Shown piece by piece: positions 38,284 through 46,651 of a stretch of DNA of 46,651 nt (the first letter of the stretch is position 1; the number at the start of each line of letters is the position of its first letter). Under the pieces are notes generated by a model, which made no database searches, was not told where the DNA came from, and was given only the letters and a program-made list of their open reading frames with translations. Both the position numbers and the translations under genes were made by a program. Source of the DNA: JANXVV01 sp038230975 (GTDB taxonomy: Bacteria; Planctomycetota; Phycisphaerae; Tepidisphaerales; Tepidisphaeraceae); assembly GCA_038230975.1 (NCBI GenBank), contig JBBRMF010000007.1, positions 1-46,651 of the forward strand, written 5' to 3'.

Positions 38284-41200
38284 ATGAAGCTCCGCAAAAA
38301 AATCCTATCCCTCGCATGCCTCTTCGCTTTCTCCCAGCAGGCGCTCGCTCAAAATGCCGATGGACCCGTTCCCACCCCCGAAGAAGAAAAAGCGATGTTC
38401 CAGGTCGCGGATGGATTCGAAGTAAACCTCTTTGCCTCCGATCCCCTGATCGCCAAGCCGATTCAGATGAACTTCGACCCTGCCGGTCGATTATGGATCG
38501 CCACTTCCGAAACCTATCCACAGATCAAACCGGGAAGTGCCGCGAACGACAAAGTCATCATTCTGGAAGATGACGGCACCGGCAAAGCCAAAGCCGCCAC
38601 CGTGTTTGTCGACGGCCTGCTCATCCCCACCGGCATCGCGCCAGGTGACGGTGGAGTCTACGTCGCCAACAGCACAGAGCTCGTTCATTTCACCGAAAAA
38701 GACGGCAAAGCCGGTGACCGCCGCGTCGTTCTTTCCGGTTTCGGCACCGAAGACACGCATCACATTCTCCACACGTTGCGGTGGGGGCCCGACAGTCGCT
38801 TATATTTCAATCAGAGTATTTACATTCACAGCCATATCGAAACTCCCTGGGGTGTGAAGCGCCTTCCCGGTGGGGGTGTATGGCGATTCGACCCCAAGTC
38901 ACTTCACCTGGAAGTGTTCGTCAAAGGCTTGGTCAATTCCTGGGGCCATGTCTGGGACAACTACGGCCAGGAATTCGGCACAGACGGCGCCGGGGGTGAA
39001 GGCGTCAACTACTATTTCCCCGGCGCGGTTTTCACCAGTTCCCCCGGTGCCGAACGCATCATGCAAGGCCTGAATCCCGGCAGCCCCAAATACGCCGGCG
39101 AAGAAATCATGAGTGGTCGGCATCTGCCCGAGGATTGGCAGGGGAACATTCTGACAAATGACTTCCGCGCCAGTCGGGTTTGCCGATTTCAAATCAGCGA
39201 TGATGGATCAGGTTTCGCCTCCAAACAATTGCCCGACCTGATCAAAAGCAGCAACCGCGTTTTCCGCCCGATCGATGTGAAAATGGGCCCGGACGGTGCC
39301 ATCTACATCGCCGACTGGTGCAATCCGATCATCAACCATGGCGAAGTCGATTTCCGCGATCCCCGCCGTGATCACAACCACGGCCGCATCTGGCGCGTCA
39401 CCGCCAAAGGCCGCCCGCTCGTCGAGAAACCCAAATTCATCGGAGCCTCGCTCACTCAATTATTTGAGTCTCTCAAAGCTCCCGAAATGTATACCCGCCA
39501 GCAAGCCAAACGCGTGTTGGCGGAGCGCGGTGCAACGGAAGTCGCGCCGGCATTGGCCGGGTGGGTGAAATCGCTCAGTAAAGAAAATGCCGCCAGCGAG
39601 CATCATCGACTTGAGGCGCTTTGGACCTATGAATCCATTGACACCGTTGAACCGATGCTCCTCATGGAATTGCTCGGCTCAAAAGATTTCCGCGTTCGCG
39701 CCGCGGCTGTCCGAACCGTCTCCCACTGGCACGATCTTTTACCCAACACACAAGAACTTTTGGCCAAAGCGATCGCCGATGAAAACCCGCGCGTACGACT
39801 TGAAGCCATTCGCGCTCTGGCGGAACTCCCTTCGCTGAAATCCGCGGAGTTGGCTCTGAGCGCGTTGGATAAGCCGCGCGATAAGTGCATCGACTACGCC
39901 CTCTGGATGACCACGCGCGATCTGCAATCGCATTGGAAGCCTGCCTACGATCAGGGAACCCTCAAGCTTTCCCCAGCCAAGCAGGTCTTCGCGCTGCAAG
40001 CCATCGGTTCCCGCGATGCACTTAAGCCACTGCTGCAACAGTTTGTCTCCGGTGAAATGTCTGCCGCAGAGCGCGCGAATTTATTAAATCTCGTCGCGAA
40101 CAGCGGCGGTCCGGAAGATCTTGCCCCGGCATTTGAATTGGCGATCACGGATTCACTGGTCCCTCGCGGAAAAGTGGAGTTGCTTGGCGCACTCAATCAG
40201 GCGGCCCGTCAGCGGAAGGCCTATCCGAAAGCGGATCTTTCAAAACTACAGAATCTATTCGGTCAAGACGAAGCCGTCCGTATCGCCGCCATTCAGTTGG
40301 CAGGATCTGCCAAGGTGGAACCCCTACGGTCAGCGCTGTTGAAGGCAGCCGAAGAAAAGGGGACGCCACTCGGTGTTCGCCGCGCCGCCATCGACGCATT
40401 GGCTGCGCTCGGGGGTAAACCCAGTGTCGATTCTCTCGGAAAATTATCGGCATCGGACCAACCTCGTGCGGTGCGCCTGCTGGCCACCGGCGCGCTCGTT
40501 TCGCTGGATGCCAAGGCCGCTGCCACTCACGCGGTTGAGTTGCTCGCCGACCCCGCCTCTGACGCCGAAGCCACGGAACTCTTCCGCGCATTCCTTAAAG
40601 CAAGGAACGGCGACACCCAACTTTCCACCGCCCTGCATGGCCAAAAAATCGCCCCGGATTCCGCAAAATTGGGCCTCCGCGCCGTGTATGAAACCTCGCG
40701 GCTCGAGTCCCCTCTTTTAAAAGCATTGGCCGAATCCGGCGGTATCGACTCGGCTCCAAAGGAACTCACGAAACCCCAAATGACCGCCCTGATTGCTGAG
40801 GTGCTTGCCAAAGGTGATCCCCTCCACGGCGAAGCGATTTTCCGGCGCAAGGAAATGGCTTGCCTTCAATGCCATATGATCGCCGGCAGCGGTGGAATCG
40901 CCGCGCCCGATCTTCTGAGCATCGGTGCCAGTGCCCCCGTCGACTACATCATCGATTCACTCCTGCTCCCGAACAAAGCCGTCAAGGAAGGTTACAACTC
41001 TACGATTGTTACCACCAAAAATGGCGATCAAATCACCGGTATCCGCGTTCGCCAAAGCGATACCGAATTGGTGCTGAAAGATGCCACGCATGATTCTATT
41101 GTGATCCCATTAAATGACATCAAATCCCAGCGTGAAGGCGGCTCGATCATGCCGACCGGGCTCACCGACATGCTCACACACGGCGAATTCGTCGATTTGA

Positions 41201-41667
41201 CTCGCTTCCTCACCGAACTCGGTAAAGGCCAATACGCCTCCGCCGGCGTCCCCGTCGCCCGCCGCTGGCGCCTGCTCGATCCACCGTTCCCCGAAAATTC
41301 GTCCCTTCTCCCGGAAATGATCGACGCCAACACCTCCATGACTTGGGTTCCCGTTTACTCCCAAGTCAGTGGAATCTTGCCGTCAACGGATTTCACGACC
41401 AAAGCCTCCCGAACCGTCGTGCGCTGCCAGATCGATGTCACCACGCCCGGCCCGATTCAATTAAAATTGAATGGCATTGATGGCCTGCAAGGCTTCATCG
41501 ATAACACCGCTCTGGAATTGCGTAACGAAATAAATCTCAACGTTAAACAAGGCGTCCACACCCTTACCTTTGCCATCAGCAACCGCAAACACCCCGGCGG
41601 CCTGAGAATCGAACTCGGTGAAGTCCCAGGATCACCGGCCCGGGCGCAGTTTGTAGCGGGAAAATAG
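38284..41667 (+). CDS. PVC-type c-type haem protein with beta-propeller and HEAT-like repeats
   Basis: The 1127-residue secreted protein (signal peptide ending ALAQ) belongs to a family nearly restricted to planctomycetes and verrucomicrobia. Residues about 25-390 form the membrane-bound-dehydrogenase-like propeller (FDPAGRLWIATSETYPQ, DVKMGPDGAIYIADWCNPIINH). Residues about 395-820 are alpha-helical HEAT-like repeats (MELLGSKDFRVRAAAVRTVSHW, RVRLEAIRALAEL). The cytochrome c domain follows, with CLQCH at residues 860-864 and a distal LPNKAVKEGYNSTIV segment. A beta-sandwich-like C-terminus ends the protein. Such proteins are thought to oxidise sugars or accept electrons in the periplasm. It is probably in an operon with the SGNH gene. 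Confidence 0.92.
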   Translation: MKLRKKILSLACLFAFSQQALAQNADGPVPTPEEEKAMFQVADGFEVNLFASDPLIAKPIQMNFDPAGRLWIATSETYPQIKPGSAANDKVIILEDDGTGKAKAATVFVDGLLIPTGIAPGDGGVYVANSTELVHFTEKDGKAGDRRVVLSGFGTEDTHHILHTLRWGPDSRLYFNQSIYIHSHIETPWGVKRLPGGGVWRFDPKSLHLEVFVKGLVNSWGHVWDNYGQEFGTDGAGGEGVNYYFPGAVFTSSPGAERIMQGLNPGSPKYAGEEIMSGRHLPEDWQGNILTNDFRASRVCRFQISDDGSGFASKQLPDLIKSSNRVFRPIDVKMGPDGAIYIADWCNPIINHGEVDFRDPRRDHNHGRIWRVTAKGRPLVEKPKFIGASLTQLFESLKAPEMYTRQQAKRVLAERGATEVAPALAGWVKSLSKENAASEHHRLEALWTYESIDTVEPMLLMELLGSKDFRVRAAAVRTVSHWHDLLPNTQELLAKAIADENPRVRLEAIRALAELPSLKSAELALSALDKPRDKCIDYALWMTTRDLQSHWKPAYDQGTLKLSPAKQVFALQAIGSRDALKPLLQQFVSGEMSAAERANLLNLVANSGGPEDLAPAFELAITDSLVPRGKVELLGALNQAARQRKAYPKADLSKLQNLFGQDEAVRIAAIQLAGSAKVEPLRSALLKAAEEKGTPLGVRRAAIDALAALGGKPSVDSLGKLSASDQPRAVRLLATGALVSLDAKAAATHAVELLADPASDAEATELFRAFLKARNGDTQLSTALHGQKIAPDSAKLGLRAVYETSRLESPLLKALAESGGIDSAPKELTKPQMTALIAEVLAKGDPLHGEAIFRRKEMACLQCHMIAGSGGIAAPDLLSIGASAPVDYIIDSLLLPNKAVKEGYNSTIVTTKNGDQITGIRVRQSDTELVLKDATHDSIVIPLNDIKSQREGGSIMPTGLTDMLTHGEFVDLTRFLTELGKGQYASAGVPVARRWRLLDPPFPENSSLLPEMIDANTSMTWVPVYSQVSGILPSTDFTTKASRTVVRCQIDVTTPGPIQLKLNGIDGLQGFIDNTALELRNEINLNVKQGVHTLTFAISNRKHPGGLRIELGEVPGSPARAQFVAGK

Positions 41668-41711
41668 GTTGGTCCGCTGTATATTGGTTCTCAGACGAAA
41701 CGGAGTGTTTG

Positions 41712-41987
41712 ATGGTTAGCTCAAATGTGAATCGCGTTTTGCAGGAAGTGGTGGCTCTGACACTCGATGAGCGCAAAGAGCTTCTGGCCTTGTTGGAAAC
41801 TACAAATCTTTTCCCTACTTCATCTAGCCCCGAAGATCTCGCGGCGGCGGCGCTGCTCAAGAAAGGGATTATCAGTCGGGTTCCACCTCGTCCCTTGGAG
41901 TGGGACATCGCCCGCCATCAATCGTTCACGCCGATCAAAGTAGAGGGGAAACCGATCTCAGAATCGCTCATCGAGGACCGTCGATGA
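41712..41987 (+). CDS. VapB-like antitoxin
   Basis: The 91-residue protein starts at the ATG with GGAG seven bases before it. The N-terminal SSNVNRVLQEVVALTLDERKELLALLE resembles antitoxin N-termini that precede PIN toxins, and the disordered C-terminal part (PPRPLEWDIARHQSFTPIKVEGKPISESLIEDRR) would fill the toxin active site. The stop overlaps the PIN gene start by four bases, which supports a toxin-antitoxin pair. A specific DNA-binding fold was not recognised. Confidence 0.7.
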   Translation: MVSSNVNRVLQEVVALTLDERKELLALLETTNLFPTSSSPEDLAAAALLKKGIISRVPPRPLEWDIARHQSFTPIKVEGKPISESLIEDRR

Positions 41988-42448
41988 TGGAAACGTATTT
42001 CTTCGACAGTCGTGCCCTCGTAAAAGAGTACGTCGCAGTAATGGGAAGCCTGTGGATCGCAAACAGGTTGATTCCCACAACGAACGCGGAAATTTATATT
42101 GCAAAAATTACCGGTGCGGAAGTGGTAGCCGCATTCGCTCGCCGTTTATCGTTGCAAAGTCCTGTTCCATCCGATTTGAAGAAAGCGATCGCTAGATTTA
42201 AACGTGATTTTCCAGATCGATTCGGAATTGTCGATATTTCGACGACTCTTGTTCTCTCGGCAATGAATTTAGCCGAACGACACAGTCTGCGCGGCTACGA
42301 TGCCGTTCAACTTGCGGCGGTGTTAGAAGTAAACGCCGAATACTCAGCCTTTGGCTCCCACTGCACCCTCGTCTCCGCCGATCTCGAACTCAATGCGGCG
42401 CCCGCAGCCGAAGGTTTGATCGTCGAAAACCCCAATGATCCTCCATAA
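41984..42448 (+). CDS. PIN-domain toxin (VapC-like ribonuclease)
   Basis: The 154-residue protein has the four acidic positions of the PIN active site: D8 in YFFDSRALVKEY, E46 in TGAEVVAAFARR, D106 in LRGYDAVQLAAV and D133 in LVSADLELN. VapC toxins cleave tRNA or rRNA with Mg2+. The gene overlaps its antitoxin by ATGA. It uses the ATG at 41984; the frame is open further up but that is the antitoxin region. Confidence 0.85.
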   Translation: MMETYFFDSRALVKEYVAVMGSLWIANRLIPTTNAEIYIAKITGAEVVAAFARRLSLQSPVPSDLKKAIARFKRDFPDRFGIVDISTTLVLSAMNLAERHSLRGYDAVQLAAVLEVNAEYSAFGSHCTLVSADLELNAAPAAEGLIVENPNDPP

Positions 42449-42471
42449 GGTAAATGGATCGTGAACCGCCC

Positions 42472-43599
42472 CTAAAAATCCCGTCGACAAAAGCTCCTCG
42501 CCGCCAACGTCATCACGACAAGTTCAAAAATAAACGATGTCCCCATAATCCAACCCACTGATCGCGATCGGATCGTTTCCTTGGCTTCCGCAAATACCTC
42601 CGGAGCGGTCCACGCCGGACCGCGACGGCGTTGGTCCTGACTCTCATCCAATTCATGCAGCTCATCGCGGCTGAGCAGCGAACGATCCAACAATTCATTT
42701 GTCTCACGCGTCTTCGGCAGCATCGTCTTCAGTCGATAGGCGATCGTGTGAATCATCGAAACATCCTTGAGCGTCTTGGCATCCACCGCCCGTTCCGCCT
42801 GCACGCGTTGCCATCGGGTTTCAAGGTTCGTCACATGATCTGTCTCCTGGGTCGTGGGTTGTGTTGCGGCAAGGCTGATGCGGGCGGCTTTGGCCTGGGC
42901 GTCGGTGGTTTTCAGGCGGATATCATAACCTTCGACGACCTGCCGTGAGTGCGTCTTGACCATGAGGAGAACGGTTTCCGTTTGATCGACGCCGGCAATC
43001 AGCAGCCATGCGATCATCGTCAACAGCGCCGCAGCTAATGTCGATCGCGTCTTCACGCCGAGCAACACGCTGAGGCACCAAAGGTAGCTGAACGTCGAAA
43101 CCACCAACGGAACGGCCAAAAAGATGCGCGGTTCCCACGACCCACCTCGCCAGCCGATCACTACAAAGCTCGCCGCAGAAAACGCCGTCACCTGCAACCC
43201 CACAAACAACAACCCTGCGGCATACTTCGTGAGAAACAAGCGCAGACGGCTGATCGGTTTACACAAATACAGATCGATCGATCCCCCCGTCATCAAATCC
43301 GGAAACATGCTGGAAGTGGAGATAATCGCCAGGATCATCGCCACCCACGTAAGCCACAATTTGATGCCCAGCGAAGTGAACGCCAGCTTGAACATCGCCG
43401 CGCGGCTTAAGAGCGCCGGCAGCGGGGTGCGGACCCCCATCAGCGTAATATGTTGCGAGTACGCATTTGGATCGTTCGTGACGCCAATCATGCAAAACGC
43501 CAGCACCACCAGGCCGGAAATCACCAGCACGATCCAGAACATCCGCTTGGCATTGAGTTCACGATACGCATCGAGCAATAGTGCAAGGGTTTGATTCAC
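42472..43599 (-). CDS. ABC-2 type transporter permease
   Basis: The 375-residue protein starts at GTG (43599), overlapping the stop of the ATPase gene by four bases. It has about six hydrophobic segments (MFWIVLVISGLVVLAFCMIG, WLTWVAMILAIISTSSMFPDL, YAAGLLFVGLQVTAFSAASFVVI, IFLAVPLVVSTFSYLWCLSVLL, ALLTMIAWLLIAG and a C-terminal one). SIDLYLCKPISRLRLFLTKY is the typical ABC-2 coupling segment. A large soluble loop of about 130 residues, with heptad character, lies before the last membrane segment. It forms an exporter with the upstream ATPase; the substrate is unknown. Confidence 0.85.
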   Translation of the reverse strand: MNQTLALLLDAYRELNAKRMFWIVLVISGLVVLAFCMIGVTNDPNAYSQHITLMGVRTPLPALLSRAAMFKLAFTSLGIKLWLTWVAMILAIISTSSMFPDLMTGGSIDLYLCKPISRLRLFLTKYAAGLLFVGLQVTAFSAASFVVIGWRGGSWEPRIFLAVPLVVSTFSYLWCLSVLLGVKTRSTLAAALLTMIAWLLIAGVDQTETVLLMVKTHSRQVVEGYDIRLKTTDAQAKAARISLAATQPTTQETDHVTNLETRWQRVQAERAVDAKTLKDVSMIHTIAYRLKTMLPKTRETNELLDRSLLSRDELHELDESQDQRRRGPAWTAPEVFAEAKETIRSRSVGWIMGTSFIFELVVMTLAARSFCRRDF

Positions 43600-44585
43600 G
43601 CAACACCCCCGGGCGGAAATGGCGAGGGAGATTGCCCGACCGCCGCAAAAAATAAATCTTCCAGCGAAGGTCGCATTGCCTGCACTCGACGAATGATGCA
43701 TCCGGAACCTCGAAGCGAATCCAAAACCGCCTGGATCGCCACCGGATCAATCGTGCCGATGCGAAGCACCGGCGGTGCAATGTCGATCGTCATCGGCGAA
43801 TCTGAAGAAGGTAAAGTGACATCGAACAAACTCTTCGCCGCCAGACGCAGGCGTTGTTCATCATCGGCGTTATTCGTCGGTGCAATCTCAATCTCGTATC
43901 GCTCACCGGCCCGCGCCAGATCGGCCACCGTGCCCTGCCTCCGAACCTCGCCGCCGATCAAAATCGCCACGCGATCACACAGCGCATCCAACTCACTCAA
44001 CTGATGGCTGTTGATGAAGATCGTTTTTTTCTGATCCCTCAATCGATGTAAAACTTCTCGAATATCCCGCCGTCCCACCGGGTCGACGCCATCGGTCGGT
44101 TCGTCGAGCAGAATCAATTCCGGGTCATTGATCATCGCCTGCGCAAGACCGATTCTCTGAGCCATGCCCTTGGAATAAGTGGAAACAATTCGATCGGCGG
44201 TGGAAGTCATGCCGACGATATCGAGCAATTCATTGGCTTTTTTTCGACAGGTTCGTCGATCCACTTTCGCGAGAGCCCCAAAAAAGTGAAGTATCTGCCG
44301 ACCCGTCAGGTATCGGGGAAAGCGGTGATTCTCCGGCAGATACCCGACGCGCGCCAGTGTTGCTTTATTTCCAACCGGCGCATCGAGTACGGTTCCTTCG
44401 CATTGCGTGGCCCGCACGACGGTCATCATGATTTTGACCAGCGTGCTCTTACCGGCGCCGTTTGGGCCGAGCAAGCCAAACACTTCGCCACGCATGACGC
44501 GCATGTCGATGCCGCGCAGCGCATGAACTTTGCCCTTGTACGATTTGGTGACGTGTTTTAGATCAATCGCGAATTCAGATGGCAC
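43596..44585 (-). CDS. ABC transporter ATP-binding protein
   Basis: The roughly 329-residue ATPase has Walker A LLGPNGAGKST, Q/signature STYSKGMAQRIGLAQAM, Walker B LILLDEPTDGVDP and the H-loop FINSHQLSELD. About 90 C-terminal residues form the extra domain common in ABC-2 exporters. The open frame extends to 44669, but that end lies close to the palindrome at 44653-44763. I prefer the GTG at 44585 (VPSEFAIDLKHVTKSYKG); there is no strong ribosome site and the start is uncertain by up to 28 codons. It is co-transcribed with the permease. Confidence 0.9.
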   Translation of the reverse strand: MPSEFAIDLKHVTKSYKGKVHALRGIDMRVMRGEVFGLLGPNGAGKSTLVKIMMTVVRATQCEGTVLDAPVGNKATLARVGYLPENHRFPRYLTGRQILHFFGALAKVDRRTCRKKANELLDIVGMTSTADRIVSTYSKGMAQRIGLAQAMINDPELILLDEPTDGVDPVGRRDIREVLHRLRDQKKTIFINSHQLSELDALCDRVAILIGGEVRRQGTVADLARAGERYEIEIAPTNNADDEQRLRLAAKSLFDVTLPSSDSPMTIDIAPPVLRIGTIDPVAIQAVLDSLRGSGCIIRRVQAMRPSLEDLFFAAVGQSPSPFPPGGVA

Positions 44586-44652
44586 CCACAGATTGAAACG
44601 GTAAACCCCATAAAAAGCAAAACGATTGCGTAGATTTTGCTTCAGCAGAAAT

Positions 44653-44763
44653 TGCCCACGAAGAGACACGAAGGAAACACGAAGAAATGCATTCGGAATT
44701 AATTGACCGACACGTCCGCATTCCGAATTCTTCGTGTGATTTTTTCGTGTCTCTTCGTGGGCG
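44653..44763. repeat. Imperfect palindrome, family E (CCACGAAGAGACACGAAG)
   Basis: Arms of about 47 bases: 44653-44699 begins TGCCCACGAAGAGACACGAA, and 44717-44763 is its complement, ending TCTCTTCGTGGGC. Central arms match GCATTCGGAAT and ATTCCGAAT. It fills the gap between the ABC ATPase gene and the broken pirin gene. Confidence 0.85.
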
Positions 44764-44775
44764 GATTTCCAGGGT

Positions 44776-45361
44776 TTACGGCAGGTCGAGCAACATTACA
44801 TGCGCGTCTTTCCCCGCACGAATTTCCAGCGACGCTTCATCGGCGATCCGAGCCTGATCGCCGTTCGCGAGCGGTTTGCCATTCACCGTGACCTCGCCGT
44901 CAATCACAAACAGATACGCATGCCGCGCCGGTTTGCTCTGATGCGTCACCGATTCACCGGCCTTTTTGCTCCCAGCGCGGCTCCGCGTTTTTGGTGCGCG
45001 GCATAATCCACAACTGCAATAGCCGCATCGGTTCGGTCTTCGAAGCATTGTGCTCCGAGTGGGTAATCCCAGTGCCAGCGCTCATCACCTGAATCTCACC
45101 CGGGTGAACGATGCCATGGCCACCCGTGCCATCGCGGTGTTCAAGCCCACCTTCGACCACATAACTGACAATTTCCATGTCCTTGTGTGGGTGCGGTTCA
45201 AATCCACCACCACCGAGCAGAAGGTCGTCATTGAACACGCGAAGGGCGCTCCAGTGCATGTTCTTCGGATCGTAATAGTCACCAAACGAGAAATGCCAGT
45301 TCGTCTTCAACCAGCCAAAATCACCGTGATGACGGGCAGCGGATGGAATAATCGTAATCAT
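44776..45361 (-). pseudogene. Pirin family gene broken by an internal deletion
   Basis: The first 135 codons (45361-44954) match pirin/YhhW: FGDYYDPKNMHWSALRVFNDD, metal ligands in EPHPHKDMEIVSYV and ITHSEHNAS, and LQLWIMPRTKNAEPRWEQK, then a premature stop. Another frame (down to 44776) continues with KAGESVTHQSKPARHAYLFVIDGEVTVNGKPL and ends HVMLLDLP, the normal pirin C-terminus. Between WEQK and KAGES about 37 residues present in normal pirins (about 230 aa) are absent. So a deletion of a length not divisible by three joined the two parts near an A5 run at about 44967. Pirins are iron cupins, some with quercetinase activity. The N-terminal cupin with its ligands could still be made. Confidence 0.85.
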
Positions 45362-45405
45362 GACATTCCCCTGAATAACATTCGTTCACACGAAACCTCT
45401 CAAAC

Positions 45406-46287
45406 CTACTCTTTCACAAACGGCGTGATATCCGGGGTGATCAGCGTCAGCGAATCGCGATGATACTGCTGGCCTGCTTTTTCCACCGCGCGCATCATGT
45501 CGGCAAACACATCCGGGTGCTTGTAACTCGGGGCCGCACGCATCATGTTCAAAAGCTGCCGTCGATAGTTCAGCAAATTGCTCTGCACCGGCATCCGGAA
45601 ATCATTCGCCACCGCCGAAATCTTGCGGCTTAAAAGGTCCAGATCACCCTTGTTGGACTTGATCAACAGTTCATAGAAAAATTTGCCATGGCTCGCTTCA
45701 TCGGCACCCATTTTTGTGAGTATGACCTTCAGCAGGGGTTCATCAATATCCTTGGCCAACGCGCGGTAATATAAGTGCGTGGCTTTTTCCTGCAAAGCCA
45801 AATAGATGAAGGCTTCCTCAAGCTGGTCATACGGGAAAATATAAGCGGTTTTTCGCTCGCGCAGCATTTCCTGTTCAAGCTCCGGCCGTGTGATCAAACC
45901 GGCTTTGGTCATGTACATTTCCAGCACATGGGCATGGCGGTCTTCTTCGGCAACCCATCGGAACGTGTAATGCAACGCCGTGCGATTCACGATGTGCTGC
46001 GCATCCGGAAGATTCGGATCGGTCGTGACGCGAAGATATTCCGAAAGATATCCGGGAAGGTGGTCTTCCACGAAGAGGACGGTTTTGACCGCCGCGCGCT
46101 GAGCTTCATTAAGACGCTCCGGTCGGCATAGATCGCGCATCTGCTCGGCATCGACCAGATCATAAGCCGACCATCCCATGCGATCAGACCGTCGTAAATA
46201 ATCGTACAGCACTTCATCGAGCACTTCCGGTTTCGGAAACATCGGAGGCGCTATTAATTTTGGATCAGAATTTTCGATAACATTCAT
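45406..46287 (-). CDS. Acyl-ACP desaturase-like di-iron protein
   Basis: The roughly 293-residue protein has the di-iron ligand pattern of the stearoyl-ACP desaturase family: E in FVEDHLPGY, then TFRWVAEEDRHAHVLEMY with EExxH, E in ALQEKATHLYYRALA and KMGADEASHGKFFYELL with DExxH. It should be a soluble oxygen-dependent desaturase or a related ferritin-like oxygenase. The frame extends 33 codons upstream, but MNVIENSDPK at 46287 is the better start (GGA 12 bases before). It is not linked to other lipid genes in the window. Confidence 0.85.
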   Translation of the reverse strand: MNVIENSDPKLIAPPMFPKPEVLDEVLYDYLRRSDRMGWSAYDLVDAEQMRDLCRPERLNEAQRAAVKTVLFVEDHLPGYLSEYLRVTTDPNLPDAQHIVNRTALHYTFRWVAEEDRHAHVLEMYMTKAGLITRPELEQEMLRERKTAYIFPYDQLEEAFIYLALQEKATHLYYRALAKDIDEPLLKVILTKMGADEASHGKFFYELLIKSNKGDLDLLSRKISAVANDFRMPVQSNLLNYRRQLLNMMRAAPSYKHPDVFADMMRAVEKAGQQYHRDSLTLITPDITPFVKE

Positions 46288-46651
46288 CAAGCCCGTTCCG
46301 GCACAGGATGGCCGTGGGACCGTAAAAGAAGTTGGCGGAACAAAGGAGCGTCGCTCCTCACATGCAATCCTACCAAAAAAAGTCAATCAGGAAAACGAGA
46401 AACGCGAGGAAAACCGAACAGTTTTCAGTCGTGAGAGCTATTACAATCGCGAAAGGCGACAATTCAGCCGTTTGGTTTCGCTGCCGGCACATGGGAAAAT
46501 GGTGATAATTTCGGCTCTCCGCGAACTCCGCTGATCCTTGTATATCTCAGCCGAACAAGTGAAGAACGCGCAATCGAAAGTGGCCGAAGTTGCGCATGCC
46601 GCAGGCTCGCCACAAAATGGCCCGCAGTCCCCGGTTGAAACCTTCGGTACG
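46288..46651. other. Right-end gap with a possible gene start
   Basis: No complete gene lies in the last 360 bases. A plus-strand frame opens after a TGA at 46532 and stays open to the edge, with possible starts TTG 46538 and GTG 46559 (VKNAQSKVAEVAHAAGS). It may be the beginning of a gene cut by the window, but there is no ribosome site I trust. Nothing else was recognised. Confidence 0.3.

Noticed and set aside
44586..44669. 28-codon N-terminal extension of the ABC ATPase
   Set aside because: It reaches into the family E palindrome and is not part of the ATPase fold; the GTG at 44585 gives a normal N-terminus.
1..46651. CRISPR array, rRNA or tRNA genes, insertion sequence with transposase
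   Set aside because: No regularly spaced direct repeats, no recognisable RNA gene and no transposase motif were seen; the repeats present are isolated palindromes.

Overview
The window looks like chromosomal DNA of a planctomycete, most likely class Phycisphaerae. This rests on several lineage markers rather than on any marker RNA gene, because no rRNA, tRNA or CRISPR array was seen. The markers are a PVC-type c-type haem protein (38284-41667), a zinc ribbon with the CGYDLRATPSRCPECG signature (31780-32355), an LEPR-like ESLEARLL motif in a subtilase (19591-20631), a long DUF4349 anti-sigma protein, and many intergenic palindromes of the planctomycete type.

Left part (1-8900): a secreted papain-like protease with nine tandem domains that resemble pYEATS runs off the left edge. 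It is followed by an orphan Zn/Mn ABC permease and a small HExxH protein. A 630-bp gene-free stretch (5220-5851) carries a perfect DnaA box, two near-matches and AT-rich DNA directly upstream of dnaN. dnaN is followed by dciA (DUF721, helicase loader) and a CPA1 Na+/H+ antiporter. This is a plausible replication origin without dnaA beside it.

Middle part (8900-20600): a coiled-coil membrane protein, an ECF sigma factor and its 1142-residue zinc-finger/DUF4349 partner. Then comes a minus-strand block with a truncated SRPBCC gene, a small membrane protein, TerC, a YmdB-type phosphodiesterase, lipoyl synthase, DUF488 and hypothetical genes. A secreted subtilase follows on the plus strand.

Right part (20600-46651) is more accessory: a 1678-residue SF1 helicase with a Vsr/MTES_1575-like nuclease end, glycosidase-like secreted proteins, a BrnT-type toxin-antitoxin pair, a DUF433 antitoxin whose toxin is reduced to seven codons, asnB, a cobalamin-domain protein that has lost its ligand motif, pilT, an SGNH/PVC-haem pair, a VapBC-type pair, an ABC-2 exporter pair, a pirin gene broken by an internal deletion, and an acyl-ACP desaturase-like protein.

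A striking feature at the DNA level is about fourteen intergenic palindromes in at least seven sequence families. One family (GTGGCATGGGC hairpins) has five full copies and one half copy. Together with three visible gene remnants they suggest continuous small-element activity and deletion between genes.
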